64,000 bases of DNA from assembly GCF_040448685.1 (NCBI RefSeq), contig NZ_CP159290.1, forward strand, positions 3,658,001 to 3,722,000, given 5' to 3'. Source of the stretch: Cellulosimicrobium sp. ES-005. Lineage in GTDB: Bacteria; Actinomycetota; Actinomycetes; Actinomycetales; Cellulomonadaceae. This document shows, piece by piece, positions 1 through 8,141 of the stretch (position 1 is the stretch's first letter; each line of letters begins with the position of its first letter). A program made the translations under genes and the position numbers. The notes below the pieces were generated by a model. That model was not told the DNA's origin. It made no database searches and saw only the letters and a program-made list of their open reading frames with translations.

Positions 1-547
1 CCACCTGGTCGAGCGCGCCCGCGGCCTGGGCCTGCGCGCGTGCCGCGTCGAGCTGGGCCTGGCCCTCGTCGAGCTGGGTCCGCGCGGCGTCGAGCTGCTC
101 CTGGCCCGCGGCGAGCTGCGTGCGACCGTCCTCGAGCTGCGTGCGCCCGGCCTCGATCTGGGTGCGGCCGTCCTCGACCTGCTGACGCTGGTCCGCGAGC
201 TCGGCCTGCGTGGCGAACGGGTCGACGGCCGTCTCGACGCCGTCGACCTCCTCGGCCGCGGCGAGGCGGTCGGAGATCGCCGCCTCCTGCTCGGGCGTGA
301 ACGCCGAGCCGTCCTCCGTGGCGAAGACGACGGTGCCGCTCCCGCCCGATGCCTCCGGGAGCGCCGTCTGCAGGCGCTCCGTCACCTCGGCGGTCGGGGT
401 GCCGGGGATGGAGAAGCTGCTCGCGAGCGAGCCGCCGAACGCGACGAACGCCGCGCCGGCCAGCACGAGCACCGCGAGCCACGCGGCGAGGACGGTCCGC
501 GCCCGGCGCGCGCACGCGCGCCCGAGGCGGTAGAGGAGTTCAGCCAT
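1..547 (-). CDS. MMPL-family membrane exporter, N-terminal part (truncated by window edge)
   Basis: The visible 182 residues are the N-terminus of an RND/MMPL-type inner-membrane exporter; proteins of this family move lipids or hydrophobic compounds using the proton gradient. A basic start (MAELLYRLGRACARRAR) is followed by one membrane segment at about residues 18-38. Next comes the typical post-TM1 segment with GGSLASSFSIPGT, then the beginning of the large extracytoplasmic loop. From about residue 112 the loop becomes a strongly heptad-repetitive, charged coiled coil built on variants of QLDxGRT/QLDAAR. The start is ATG at 547 with AAGGA about 6 nt upstream. It lies 99 nt downstream of the TetR gene on the same strand, which suggests a repressor-pump operon. 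The transmembrane core and stop codon lie outside the window, so the substrate cannot be guessed. Confidence 0.85.
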   Translation of the reverse strand, partial: MAELLYRLGRACARRARTVLAAWLAVLVLAGAAFVAFGGSLASSFSIPGTPTAEVTERLQTALPEASGGSGTVVFATEDGSAFTPEQEAAISDRLAAAEEVDGVETAVDPFATQAELADQRQQVEDGRTQIEAGRTQLEDGRTQLAAGQEQLDAARTQLDEGQAQLDAARAQAQAAGALDQV

Positions 548-646
548 GAGGATCCTTCGGGTGGGAGTCCGGTGCGGTCCGGGAGGCGGTCCGGGTGGGG
601 TGGTCGGTGCCGGCGGCCGGGTGGCCGGGCGGGGAGGTGGCAGGCG

Positions 647-1345
647 TCAGGCGGGGCTCGCCCAGCCCGCGCGCACGCGGTCGACGAGGCGGTCGAGGAG
701 GTCGGCCCACACGCGGCGCGAGGCGTCGTCGTCGGTGGCGCCGGTCGCGGCCCACCAGCGGCGCTGGATCACCAGGACGCCGGCCATGAGCGCGCCGACG
801 AGCATCTCGATCTCGAGCGGGTCGACGTCGGGGTGCCGCCGCGTGGTCTCGGCGACCAGGCGCTCGGCGAGGTGGGTGAACGTGCGCACGACCATCGTCG
901 TGACACGCGGGGTGGGCTCGGTCGCGGTGCCGCCGAGGGCGCGCGTGAGGTAGGCCATCGGGCCGACGAGGTCCGTGCCGCGGAGCGCCGCGGTGACGTC
1001 GTCGAGCGGGGTCGTGCGGTCGGTCCCGGGATCGGCCGCGCTCGCCCCGAGCGCGTCGACCACGGTGCCCAGCACGTCCTCGCACACCTCGACGACGACG
1101 TCGTCCAAGGAGGCGAAGTGGTTGAAGATCGTGCGCCGCGCGACGTCGGCGCGTGCGGCCAGGTCGTCGACCGTGAACCGGGCGCCCCCGTTCTCCTCCA
1201 TGAGCGACGCGGCGGCATCGACGATCGCGCGGCGGTGCCGCGCGCGCAGCGCGGCGCGGCGATCGGTCGCGGGGCCGGTCGCAGGGTCGGTCGCCAGGTC
1301 GGGCGCGGGCACGCCCGACGGCTCGGTCGCGGAGGGGAGGGGCAC
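647..1345 (-). CDS. TetR/AcrR-family transcriptional repressor
   Basis: A 232-residue DNA-binding regulator. An unusually long Ala/Pro/Thr-rich leader of about 28 residues precedes the helix-turn-helix domain (residues about 33-80). This domain carries the family hallmark in the segment FTVDDLAARADVARRTIFNHF. The C-terminal helical ligand-binding domain is poorly conserved, as usual. The GTG start at 1345 is chosen because the reading frame opens there immediately after a possible promoter. A second in-frame start closer to the HTH cannot be excluded, given the low-complexity leader. A perfect 16-bp palindrome sits just upstream, consistent with autoregulation. The next gene on the strand is an MMPL exporter, so the likely role is ligand-responsive control of efflux. 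The inducer is unknown. Confidence 0.88.
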   Translation of the reverse strand: MPLPSATEPSGVPAPDLATDPATGPATDRRAALRARHRRAIVDAAASLMEENGGARFTVDDLAARADVARRTIFNHFASLDDVVVEVCEDVLGTVVDALGASAADPGTDRTTPLDDVTAALRGTDLVGPMAYLTRALGGTATEPTPRVTTMVVRTFTHLAERLVAETTRRHPDVDPLEIEMLVGALMAGVLVIQRRWWAATGATDDDASRRVWADLLDRLVDRVRAGWASPA

Positions 1346-1357
1346 GTCATGACACTA

Positions 1358-1373
1358 AGTGCATCGATGCACT
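1358..1373. promoter_or_regulatory. 16-bp perfect palindrome, candidate TetR operator
   Basis: The half-site AGTGCATC is repeated inverted with no spacer, and the symmetry continues outward (CAC/GTG) after a 2-bp mismatch at each side. It lies 13 nt upstream of the tetR start codon. On the minus strand it would sit between a TTGCAC -35-like box and a TTAGTG -10-like box, a position suited to autorepression. Operator function is inferred. Confidence 0.6.
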
Positions 1374-1400
1374 CGGTGCAAACAGCGTCGTGGGTGCTCA

Positions 1401-1423
1401 AAGTTGACCGATCGAGTCCAGTA
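1401..1423 (-). promoter_or_regulatory. 23-bp sulfur-promoter motif, copy A
   Basis: On the minus strand this reads TACT-G-GACT-CGAT-CGGTC-A-A, matching the pattern TACTnGACTn4CGGTCnA shared with copies at 15889 and 51887 and more weakly at 30173. It lies about 90 nt upstream of the first SAM riboswitch, in the region where that unit's promoter is expected. A shared sulfur regulator is inferred. Confidence 0.5.
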
Positions 1424-1515
1424 TGTGGGAAGGTCTCCTCGGTGCGTTGACACCCCGCGGTGGCCGCTCGTAAGTTCCCGCGCAACCGAGGTCGACGCAC
1501 CCCGGTCACAGGACA

Positions 1516-1595
1516 TGGTCATGAGCTCCGACGCCAAGCCCCGGCTCGTCGGACGGCAACCCTCCCGCGCGGTGGGGTGCCCCGGGTGAGGACCA
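1516..1595 (+). promoter_or_regulatory. SAM riboswitch (SAM-I/SAM-IV clan, most like SAM-IV)
   Basis: The aptamer shows a P1-like pair TGGTC/GACCA closing the element. It contains CATGAGC near the 5' side, a GCCAAGCCCCGGCT arm, CGGCAACCCTCC, and a GGTGGGGTGC hairpin followed by CCCGGGTG. These are the conserved landmarks of the actinobacterial SAM-sensing aptamer. SAM binding normally lowers expression of downstream sulfur or methionine genes. It precedes a Cys-codon leader peptide and the monooxygenase operon starting at 1971. Boundaries are approximate and the expression platform was not resolved. Confidence 0.88.
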
Positions 1596-1672
1596 GGTCC
1601 CGCGTCGCGCGGACCACGCGCGGCGCGGGGCAACGACGCGGAGCCCGGCGACGGGCACGAAGGAGACGGACG

Positions 1673-1804
1673 ATGGATCGGCGAATGTCGAGCACCGCGG
1701 TGAGCACCGCGCACGTGTCGACGTGCCCCTGTCCGTTCGCGGGCGCCCCCGGCGCCCCCGCCCTCGGGGCCACGGGTCCCGCGCGCGTCGCCTGTTGTCG
1801 CTGA
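1673..1804 (+). CDS. Cys-rich leader peptide (upstream ORF), probable attenuator
   Basis: A 43-residue ORF with a good ribosome site (AAGGAGA, 7 nt before ATG) lies between the SAM riboswitch and the first monooxygenase gene. It encodes a CPC motif at residues 32-34 region of the frame's middle portion and ends in V-A-C-C-R followed by the stop codon. Four Cys codons in 43 is striking for a short, otherwise Ala/Pro/Gly-rich peptide. Actinobacterial sulfur genes are known to be preceded by small ORFs with terminal Cys codons that make translation or transcription cysteine-responsive; this ORF fits that design. No homologue was searched, and the peptide itself may have no function. The downstream GC-rich leader (1805-1970) can fold but I could not define mutually exclusive hairpins. 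Confidence 0.6.
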   Translation: MDRRMSSTAVSTAHVSTCPCPFAGAPGAPALGATGPARVACCR

Positions 1805-1970
1805 CGACGACCCGTCCCTGACACCCCGCGCCACCCGCGCGCGGTCCGGGTCCCTCCCGGCTTCCCCAGCCCGTCCTGCCGCCGCGCGCGGCCGGACCGC
1901 CCTGCCCACCCTCCGGCACCCCGCCGCGCCCTGAGCGCGCCGTCGGCTCAACTGAGAACGGATCCTCGCG

Positions 1971-3125
1971 ATGTCCGACCCCCGCCCCGCCCGCACCCTC
2001 CACCTCGGCGTCGACCTCACCGACGCCGGCGCGCACCCCGCCGCCTGGCGGACCGTGGGCTCCCAGGCCCAGCGACTCTTCGACGCCAAGCGCCTCGTCG
2101 AGCTCGTGGCCACGGCCCAGCGCGGCCAGCTCGACCTCGTCACGCTCGACGACGCGTTCACGCTCCAGCCGAGCCGCAACGGGTCCGTGCGGGGCCGCCT
2201 CGACGCCGCGCTCGTCGCGTCCCGGCTCGCGCCCCGCAGCGCGGGCATCGGCCTCGTCCCGACCGTCACCACCACGCACACCGAGCCGTTCCACGTGTCC
2301 AAGGCGATCGCGACGATCGACCACGTGAGCTCCGGGCGCGCGGGGTGGCAGGTCGGGTGGTCCACGACCCCGGCCGAGGCCGCGGCCTTCGGGCGCAAGG
2401 GCGCCCAGGACGAGCCCGACGCCGTGGCCGAGGCGGACGAGGCGGTCGAGGTCGTCACGCGCCTCTGGGACTCGTGGGAGGACGACGCCGAGATCCGCGA
2501 CGTCGCGACGGGCCGGTTCGTGGACCGCGAGAAGCTCCACTACGTCGACCACGAGGGCATCCGGTTCGCCGTCAAGGGGCCGTCGATCACGCCGCGCCCG
2601 CCGCAGGGCCAGCCGCCCGTCGTCGTGCGGGCGGACACGCCCGCGTCGCTCGACCTCGCGGCCCGCCGGGCCGACGTCGTCCGGGTCCGCGCGGCGACCC
2701 GCGACGAGGCCGTCGCGCTCCGGTCGCAGGTGCGCGACGCGGCCGCGGACGCCGGGCGCGACCCCGACGCGCTGCGGGTCCTCGTCGACGCCTACGTCGT
2801 CGTCGGCGACACGCGCGCGAGCGCGCAGGCCCGCCTCGACCTGCTCGAGGACCTCGAGGGCGTCTCGTGGGACACCGACTCGCTCACGCACGTCGGCACG
2901 GCGCGCGACCTCGCCGTCACGGTCGAGGAGTGGGTGCACGCCGGTGCCGCCGACGGCTTCCTGCTGCGGCCGTCGTCGCTGAGCACGGACCTCGACGCGA
3001 TCGTCGACGGCGTGGTGCCGCTGCTCCAGGGCGCGGGCCTGTTCCGCACCGCCTACCCCGGGACGACGCTGCGCGACACGCTCGGCCTCCCGCTCCCCGC
3101 CAACCGCTACGCGGCGATCGCCTGA
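1971..3125 (+). CDS. LLM-class flavin-dependent monooxygenase (NtaA/SnaA/DszA-like)
   Basis: A 384-residue member of the bacterial luciferase-like TIM-barrel monooxygenases, which use reduced FMN and oxygen to cleave C-S, C-N or related bonds. The N-terminus (LHLGVDLTDAGAHPAAWR) has the first beta-strand. Residues about 85-125 contain TVTTTHTEPFHVSKAIATID, HVSSGRAGWQVG and the following conserved helix typical of this branch. The C-terminal part keeps the GTARDLAVTVEEWV and DGFLL segments of the NtaA group. The ribosome site is weak. It is the first structural gene after the SAM riboswitch and Cys leader, and it is followed after 19 nt by a larger monooxygenase of the same group. The substrate is not identifiable; an organosulfur compound is inferred from context. 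Alternative: nitrilotriacetate-type substrate. Confidence 0.88.
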   Translation: MSDPRPARTLHLGVDLTDAGAHPAAWRTVGSQAQRLFDAKRLVELVATAQRGQLDLVTLDDAFTLQPSRNGSVRGRLDAALVASRLAPRSAGIGLVPTVTTTHTEPFHVSKAIATIDHVSSGRAGWQVGWSTTPAEAAAFGRKGAQDEPDAVAEADEAVEVVTRLWDSWEDDAEIRDVATGRFVDREKLHYVDHEGIRFAVKGPSITPRPPQGQPPVVVRADTPASLDLAARRADVVRVRAATRDEAVALRSQVRDAAADAGRDPDALRVLVDAYVVVGDTRASAQARLDLLEDLEGVSWDTDSLTHVGTARDLAVTVEEWVHAGAADGFLLRPSSLSTDLDAIVDGVVPLLQGAGLFRTAYPGTTLRDTLGLPLPANRYAAIA

Positions 3126-3144
3126 CCCCGGACGGACCGACGAC

Positions 3145-4551
3145 ATGAGCACGCGCCCCCGCAAGCAGATCCACCTCGGCGCCCACTTCCCGGGCGTCAA
3201 CAACACCACCGTCTGGAGCGACCCCCGCTCGCGCAGCCAGATCGACTTCGCCTCGTTCGAGCACCTCGCCCGCCGCGCCGAGGACGCCAAGCTCGACTTC
3301 TTCTTCCTCGCCGAGGGGCTGCGCCTGCGCGAGCACAAGGGCCGCATCCACGACCTCGACGTCGTGGGTCGCCCCGACACGCTGCCCGTGCTCGCCGCGC
3401 TCGCGGCGGTCACGGACCGCCTCGGCCTCGCGGGCACGATCAACACGACGTTCAACGAGCCGTGGGAGCTCGCGAAGCAGTTCGCGACGCTCGACCTGCT
3501 CTCCGAGGGCCGCGCGGCCTGGAACCTCGTGACGAGCCCCGACGCCTTCACGGGCGCCAACTTCCGCCGCGGCGGGTACCTGCCCTACCCCGAGCGCTAC
3601 GCCCGGGCGGCCGAGGTCGTCGAGGTCGCGCGCGCCCTGTGGGACTCGTGGGACGACGACGCCGTGCTGGCCGACCGGATCGCGGGCGAGTTCCTGCGCC
3701 CCGGGTCGGTGCGGCCGGTCGCGCACCACGGGACGTACGCGGACGTCGTCGGGCTGTTCGAGACGCCGCGCGGACCGCAGGGGCACCCCGTCCTGTTCCA
3801 GGCCGGCGACTCCGCCGACGGGCGCGACTTCGCCGCCGCGACCGCCGACGTCGTGTTCTCCGCGCACTCGACGTTCGACGCCGGGCGCGCGTTCTACGAG
3901 GACGTCAAGGGACGGCTCGCGGCCCACGGGCGCGAGCGCGACTCCCTGAAGATCCTGCCCGCGACCGTCGTCGTGCTGGGCGACACGCCCGCCGAGGCCG
4001 AGGAGCGCGCTCGCGAGATCCGGCTCCAGCAGGTCTCCGGGCCGACGGCCATCGCGTTCCTCGAGCAGGTCTGGGGCCGCGACCTCGAGGCGTACGACCC
4101 CGAGGGGCCGCTGCCCGACGTCGAGCCCGACACGGAGAACCTGTCGATCACGCGGGGCCGCGTGCGGCACGCGAAGGACCCGGCGGCGGTCGCCGCGGCG
4201 TGGCGCGAGCAGGCCGAGGCGAACGGGTGGTCGATCCGCGAGCTCGTCATCCAGGTGACGTCGCGCGGCGGCTTCGTCGGCACGCCGCAGCAGGTCGCGG
4301 ACGACATCGACCGCCACGTCCAGGAGGACGCGTCCGACGGTTTCATCCTCGTCCCGCACCTCACGCCGGGCGGGCTCGACGACGTGTTCGACCAGGTCGT
4401 CCCGCTGCTCCAGGAGCGCGGCTCGTTCCGCACGGAGTACGAGGGCACGACCCTGCGCGAGCACCTCGGCCTCGCGCGGCCCGTCACCGCGCCGCGCGCC
4501 GCCGACCCCGAGCCCTCGGCGGCCTCCGCCGAGCTCGTCGGCCGACCGTAG
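3145..4551 (+). CDS. NtaA/DmoA/DszA-family FMN-dependent monooxygenase
   Basis: A 468-residue enzyme of the NtaA/SnaA/DszA/DmoA family, whose known members oxidise nitrilotriacetate, dibenzothiophene sulfone, dimethyl sulfide or S-alkyl-N-acetylcysteine using FMNH2 and oxygen. Visible family landmarks in order are IHLGAHFPGVNNTTVW at the N-terminus, FFFLAEGLRLREH, TINTTFNEPWELAKQFATLD, GRAAWNLVTSPDAFTGANF and YARAAEVVEVARALWDSWDDDA. The FQAGDSADGRDFAA segment follows. The length matches full-size family members. It is 19 nt downstream of the related 1971 gene and 55 nt before the DUF1684 gene. The pair plus a nearby GNAT acetyltransferase and amino-acid importer recalls the Bacillus S-alkylcysteine salvage operons, in which a YtnJ-type enzyme cleaves the C-S bond. 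That substrate assignment is inference. Confidence 0.9.
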   Translation: MSTRPRKQIHLGAHFPGVNNTTVWSDPRSRSQIDFASFEHLARRAEDAKLDFFFLAEGLRLREHKGRIHDLDVVGRPDTLPVLAALAAVTDRLGLAGTINTTFNEPWELAKQFATLDLLSEGRAAWNLVTSPDAFTGANFRRGGYLPYPERYARAAEVVEVARALWDSWDDDAVLADRIAGEFLRPGSVRPVAHHGTYADVVGLFETPRGPQGHPVLFQAGDSADGRDFAAATADVVFSAHSTFDAGRAFYEDVKGRLAAHGRERDSLKILPATVVVLGDTPAEAEERAREIRLQQVSGPTAIAFLEQVWGRDLEAYDPEGPLPDVEPDTENLSITRGRVRHAKDPAAVAAAWREQAEANGWSIRELVIQVTSRGGFVGTPQQVADDIDRHVQEDASDGFILVPHLTPGGLDDVFDQVVPLLQERGSFRTEYEGTTLREHLGLARPVTAPRAADPEPSAASAELVGRP

Positions 4552-4606
4552 CCGTCCCGCACGCACCCGCACCGCAGACCTGCACCGTACCGACCTCGGA
4601 GGACCC

Positions 4607-5521
4607 ATGAGCCAGAGCACGCTGACCGCCACGGGCACCGTGGCCGACGACCCCGCCGCCCCCGGGACGGCCGACGAGGCGCACGACGCCGCCGCGTGGG
4701 CGGCATGGCACGCCGAGCGCGAGGAGGGGCTCCGGCCGCCGCACGGCTGGCTGAGCCTCGTCGCGTACCACTGGCTCCCGGCCGAGCCCGCCGCGCTGCC
4801 CGGCGTGCCCGGGCTCTGGTGGGCCGACGCCGACGGCGCGCACCACCGCGCGGACGAGGGCGGCGCCGTCCGGGCGACGACGGGCGACTCCGTCGGGACC
4901 GTGGTCGTCACGGAGGGTGGGTCCTCGGTCGCGGGCACGTTCCTGCCGGACGGCCGGGACGCGGGCGACCCGGCGGACGGGGGCGAGACGCGCGAGGTCG
5001 CGGTGGAGGTCGTGCGCCGCACGGGCCGGTACGCCGTCCGGCTGCGCGACCCGCTCGCTCCGGCCCGGACGGGGTTCGACGGCGTCCCGACGTTCGCCTA
5101 CGACCCCGCCTGGGTCGTGGACGCGGCGGTGCGCTGGTACGACGCGCCGCGGCCCGTCGTCGTCGGCGCCGCGCGCCCCGGGCTGGTGCACCACGTGAGC
5201 ACGGTCGGCGAGGTCGACCTCGTGGTCGAGCGTGACGGGGTCTCCCACCGCGCGACGCTCGTCCTCACGGGCAAGGCCGGCGGCGCGGTGACGCTGCTGT
5301 TCAGCGACGAGGCCCTGCACCTCGACGAGGCCGTCGCGCCCTGGCGCGTGCTGTGGGTGGACGCCGACGTGGCGCCCGGCGCCGAGGGGCGCGTGCGCCT
5401 CGACCTCAACCGGGCGATCAACCTCCCGTACGCGTTCAGCGACTTCGGGACCTGCCCGGCGCCGGTCGAGGGCAACCACGTGCCGTTCGCCGTCACCGCG
5501 GGCGAGAGGGCACCCCGGTGA
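4607..5521 (+). CDS. DUF1684 family protein
   Basis: A 304-residue soluble protein with the DUF1684 pattern. It has an N-terminal helix with WHAEREEGLRPPHGWLSLVAYHWL, a central beta-rich part with VRLRDPLAPARTGFDGVPTF and DPAWVVDAAVRWY, and a C-terminal signature including LDLNRAINLPYAFSDFGTCP and GNHVPFAV. No signal peptide or membrane segment is seen. The family has no established biochemical function. It starts with GGAGG 5 nt before ATG. Its stop codon overlaps the next gene's start (GTGA), so it is translationally coupled to the GNAT acetyltransferase. Position between the monooxygenases and the importer suggests a role in handling an organosulfur intermediate, but no reaction can be proposed from sequence. 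The conserved Cys in GTCPAP is a feature worth noting. Confidence 0.85.
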   Translation: MSQSTLTATGTVADDPAAPGTADEAHDAAAWAAWHAEREEGLRPPHGWLSLVAYHWLPAEPAALPGVPGLWWADADGAHHRADEGGAVRATTGDSVGTVVVTEGGSSVAGTFLPDGRDAGDPADGGETREVAVEVVRRTGRYAVRLRDPLAPARTGFDGVPTFAYDPAWVVDAAVRWYDAPRPVVVGAARPGLVHHVSTVGEVDLVVERDGVSHRATLVLTGKAGGAVTLLFSDEALHLDEAVAPWRVLWVDADVAPGAEGRVRLDLNRAINLPYAFSDFGTCPAPVEGNHVPFAVTAGERAPR

Positions 5522-6111
5522 CCGCGGTCGCCGCGCGCCCCACCGGGCGGGGAACGCGCGAGGTCCGGTCCGTCGCGATGCACGACCCGCTCGTGCGGCC
5601 GCTGCTCGACGAGCTCTCCCACGAGTACTGGACGCGGTACCAGCGCGTGCTGAGCGCCGAGGAGCTCCGCGCCGAGATGGAGCACTACCCCGCGCAGGAC
5701 TTCGCGGCGCCGCACGGCGAGCTCGTGCTGGTGCTGGAGGACGGCGAGCCGGTCGCGGGCGGCGCGTTCCGCCGTCGGACCGAGCAGGAGCTCGGTGACC
5801 CGGCACGCCTCGCCCGGCAGTCCGCGCGGCGCAGCGACGGGTCGCCCGCCGTGCGCACCGCCGAGCTCAAGCGGATCTGGACGCACTCGGCGCACCGGCG
5901 CCGCGGGCTGGCGCGCCTCGTGCTGGCGGAGCTGGAGCGCCGCGCCGTCGAGCGCGGCTACCGGCGCGTGTACCTCACGACGGGCCCGCGCCAGCCCGAG
6001 GCCGCCGGCCTGTACCTCGCGACCGGCTACACGCCCCTGTTCGACACCGGGACCGATCCCGAGGAGATCGGCCCGCTCGCCTTCGAGAAGTGGTTGGAGG
6101 TCGCGTCATGA
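5518..6111 (+). CDS. GNAT-family N-acetyltransferase
   Basis: A 197-residue acetyl-CoA-dependent acetyltransferase. The acceptor-side N-terminal half contains [21 protein letters not shown] and a beta-hairpin with [17 protein letters not shown]. The acetyl-CoA site is formed by [23 protein letters not shown] (the RxxGxA pyrophosphate loop) and is followed by [29 protein letters not shown]. The GTG start at 5518 overlaps the DUF1684 stop. The end overlaps the permease start, so it sits in a tightly coupled four-gene stretch. In Bacillus ytm/yxe operons a GNAT enzyme N-acetylates S-modified cysteine before monooxygenase cleavage. An equivalent job here is plausible but unproven. Amino-acid or drug acetylation are alternatives. 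Confidence 0.88.
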   Translation: MTAVAARPTGRGTREVRSVAMHDPLVRPLLDELSHEYWTRYQRVLSAEELRAEMEHYPAQDFAAPHGELVLVLEDGEPVAGGAFRRRTEQELGDPARLARQSARRSDGSPAVRTAELKRIWTHSAHRRRGLARLVLAELERRAVERGYRRVYLTTGPRQPEAAGLYLATGYTPLFDTGTDPEEIGPLAFEKWLEVAS

Positions 6112-7199
6112 GCACCGTGTCGCTCCCGCAGGACGAGTCCCGGCAGCTCGCGCCGCCGTCGGGCCGGCACCCCGCCGACCGGAGCGGCGGTGTCGAGGAC
6201 GCGCTGCCGCTCGAGAGCCTGCGCATCGTCCCCGCGCGGCACCCGGGCCGCTGGGCCGCGACGGCCGGCGTCGCGGTGCTGCTCGCCATGGTCGTCAGCT
6301 CGCTCGTGACGAACGACCGCTGGGAGTGGGGCGTCGTCGCGCAGTACCTCACGTGGCCGTCGATCCTCGAGGGCGCGTGGGCGACGATCCGGCTCACGCT
6401 CGTCGCGTCGGTCGTCGGGTTCGCGCTCGGCACGGTCCTCGCGCTCATGCGCCTCTCGCGCTCGCCGCTCCTCCAGTCGGTGTCGTGGACGTACACGTGG
6501 GTGTTCCGGTCGGTGCCGCTGCTGCTGCAGCTCCTGCTCTGGTACAACCTCGCGTACCTCTACCCGTACCTCAGCGTCGGCATCCCCTTCGGGCCCGAGT
6601 TCCTGTACTTCGACACGCTGTCCGTGATCGACAAGTTCTGGGCCGCGATCCTCGGGCTCGGGCTCTCGCAGGCCGCGTACTCGGCGGAGATCGTGCGGGC
6701 CGGGATCCTCTCGGTCGACCAGGGGCAGCAGGAGGCCGCCGCGTCGCTCGGCATCCCCAAGCGGCGCCAGGTGAGCCGCATCATCCTGCCGCAGGCGATG
6801 CGCTCCATCATCCCGACGGCCGTCAACGAGGTGATCGGGCTGCTCAAGGGCACGTCGATCGTCTACGTGCTGGCGTACGGCGAGCTGTTCTACATCGTCA
6901 GCGTCATCTACGGCCGCAACGGCCGCGTCGTGCCGCTGCTCATCGTCGCGTCGATCTGGTACCTCGTGCTCACCACGCTCATCACGGTCGTCCAGTACTA
7001 CGTCGAGCGGCACTACGCGAAGGGTGCCGTACGCACGCTGCCGCCGACGCCGCTGCAGAAGGCGCGCTGGACCGTCCTGGTCTGGGCGTCGCGGCTCTCC
7101 GGCCGGCCCGTGCCCGACTCCGTCCCGCCCGCGTACGCGGCCCGCGCCCGCGTGGGCGTGCTGACGCGCACCGCGCGCACGGCGGGAGGTGCGGCATGA
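6108..7199 (+). CDS. Polar amino-acid ABC transporter permease
   Basis: A 363-residue His/Glu/Gln/cystine-type membrane subunit. An N-terminal cytoplasmic region of about 50 residues is followed by membrane segments starting near residue 56. The core contains the conserved [21 protein letters not shown] region. It continues with the EAA loop [41 protein letters not shown], which contacts the ATPase. A charged C-terminal tail of roughly 60 residues is longer than usual. The start is ATG at 6108 (GGAGG 8 nt upstream), overlapping the GNAT stop; an earlier in-frame ATG at 6090 lacks such a site. Only one permease is present, so it would act as a homodimer with the ATPase at 7196 and the lipoprotein at 8142. 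Within this cluster the likely cargo is a sulfur-containing amino acid or derivative. Confidence 0.9.
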   Translation: MSTVSLPQDESRQLAPPSGRHPADRSGGVEDALPLESLRIVPARHPGRWAATAGVAVLLAMVVSSLVTNDRWEWGVVAQYLTWPSILEGAWATIRLTLVASVVGFALGTVLALMRLSRSPLLQSVSWTYTWVFRSVPLLLQLLLWYNLAYLYPYLSVGIPFGPEFLYFDTLSVIDKFWAAILGLGLSQAAYSAEIVRAGILSVDQGQQEAAASLGIPKRRQVSRIILPQAMRSIIPTAVNEVIGLLKGTSIVYVLAYGELFYIVSVIYGRNGRVVPLLIVASIWYLVLTTLITVVQYYVERHYAKGAVRTLPPTPLQKARWTVLVWASRLSGRPVPDSVPPAYAARARVGVLTRTARTAGGAA

Positions 7200-7990
7200 G
7201 CGCCGTCGTCGCGACCACCGACGTCGCGACCGCCGGGCTCGTCGAGATCCACGGCGTCCACAAGAGCTTCGGCACCCTCGAGGTGCTGCGCGACGTGTCG
7301 CTCACCGTCCCGCCCGGGTCCGTGACGGTCGTGCTCGGCCCGTCCGGCTCCGGGAAGTCGACGCTGCTGCGCGCGATCAACCACCTGGAGAAGGTCGACA
7401 AGGGGTTCATCTCGCTCGACGGCGAGCTCATCGGGTACCGCCGCAAGGGCAACACCCTGCGCGAGCTCAAGGAGCGCGAGATCCTCGGCCAGCGCACCCA
7501 GATCGGGTTCGTCTTCCAGAGCTTCAACCTGTTCCCGCACCTCACCGCGCTCGAGAACGTCGTCGAGGCGCCGGTCTCGGCGCAGCGGCGCCGCCGCGAG
7601 GACGTCGAGCCCGAGGCCCGCGCGCTGCTCGAGCGCGTCGGGCTCGCGGACAAGGCCGACGCGCGGCCGCGCCAGCTCTCCGGCGGGCAGCAGCAGCGCG
7701 TCGCCATCGCCCGCGCGCTCGCGCTGCGGCCCAAGGTGCTGCTGTTCGACGAGCCGACCTCGGCGCTCGACCCCGAGCTCGTGGGGGAGGTGCTCGAGGT
7801 CATCAAGGACGTCGCGAGCACCGGCACGACGCTCGTCGTCGTCACGCACGAGATCGGCTTCGCCCGCGAGGTCGCCGACACCGTCGTGTTCATGGACGAC
7901 GGCGTCGTCGTGGAGCAGGGCACGCCCGCCGAGGTGCTCGACCACCCGCGCCACGACCGCACCCGGGCCTTCCTCCAGAAGGTCCTCTGA
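7196..7990 (+). CDS. Polar amino-acid ABC transporter ATP-binding protein
   Basis: A 264-residue ATPase of the GlnQ/HisP type. Walker A is GPSGSGKST (about residues 46-54), the Q-loop lies in [13 protein letters not shown], the ABC signature is [15 protein letters not shown], Walker B is [12 protein letters not shown], and the switch His is in VVTHEIGFA. An insertion after strand 3 ([17 protein letters not shown]) is typical of some members of this subfamily. ATGA overlap with the permease, plus a GGAGG site, couples their translation. It energises uptake of the ligand delivered by the lipoprotein encoded 151 nt downstream. Confidence 0.94.
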   Translation: MSAVVATTDVATAGLVEIHGVHKSFGTLEVLRDVSLTVPPGSVTVVLGPSGSGKSTLLRAINHLEKVDKGFISLDGELIGYRRKGNTLRELKEREILGQRTQIGFVFQSFNLFPHLTALENVVEAPVSAQRRRREDVEPEARALLERVGLADKADARPRQLSGGQQQRVAIARALALRPKVLLFDEPTSALDPELVGEVLEVIKDVASTGTTLVVVTHEIGFAREVADTVVFMDDGVVVEQGTPAEVLDHPRHDRTRAFLQKVL

Positions 7991-8141
7991 CCCGGGGCGA
8001 GCCGGGGTCCTCGACCCGCAGCCGCCCCGCGTACCGCGCCCACCACCGCTTCCCGACGTCGTCACCCGCGACCGGCCGCCCGGCCGTCCCGCACCGCACT
8101 CCCGCGTCACCCCGACGCACCACCCGAGAGGTAGGACACCC

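Noticed and set aside
1506-3560. A 684-codon minus-strand frame over the riboswitch and first monooxygenases
   Set aside because: Low-complexity Arg/Gly-rich product, no start-site support, antisense to two recognisable enzymes.
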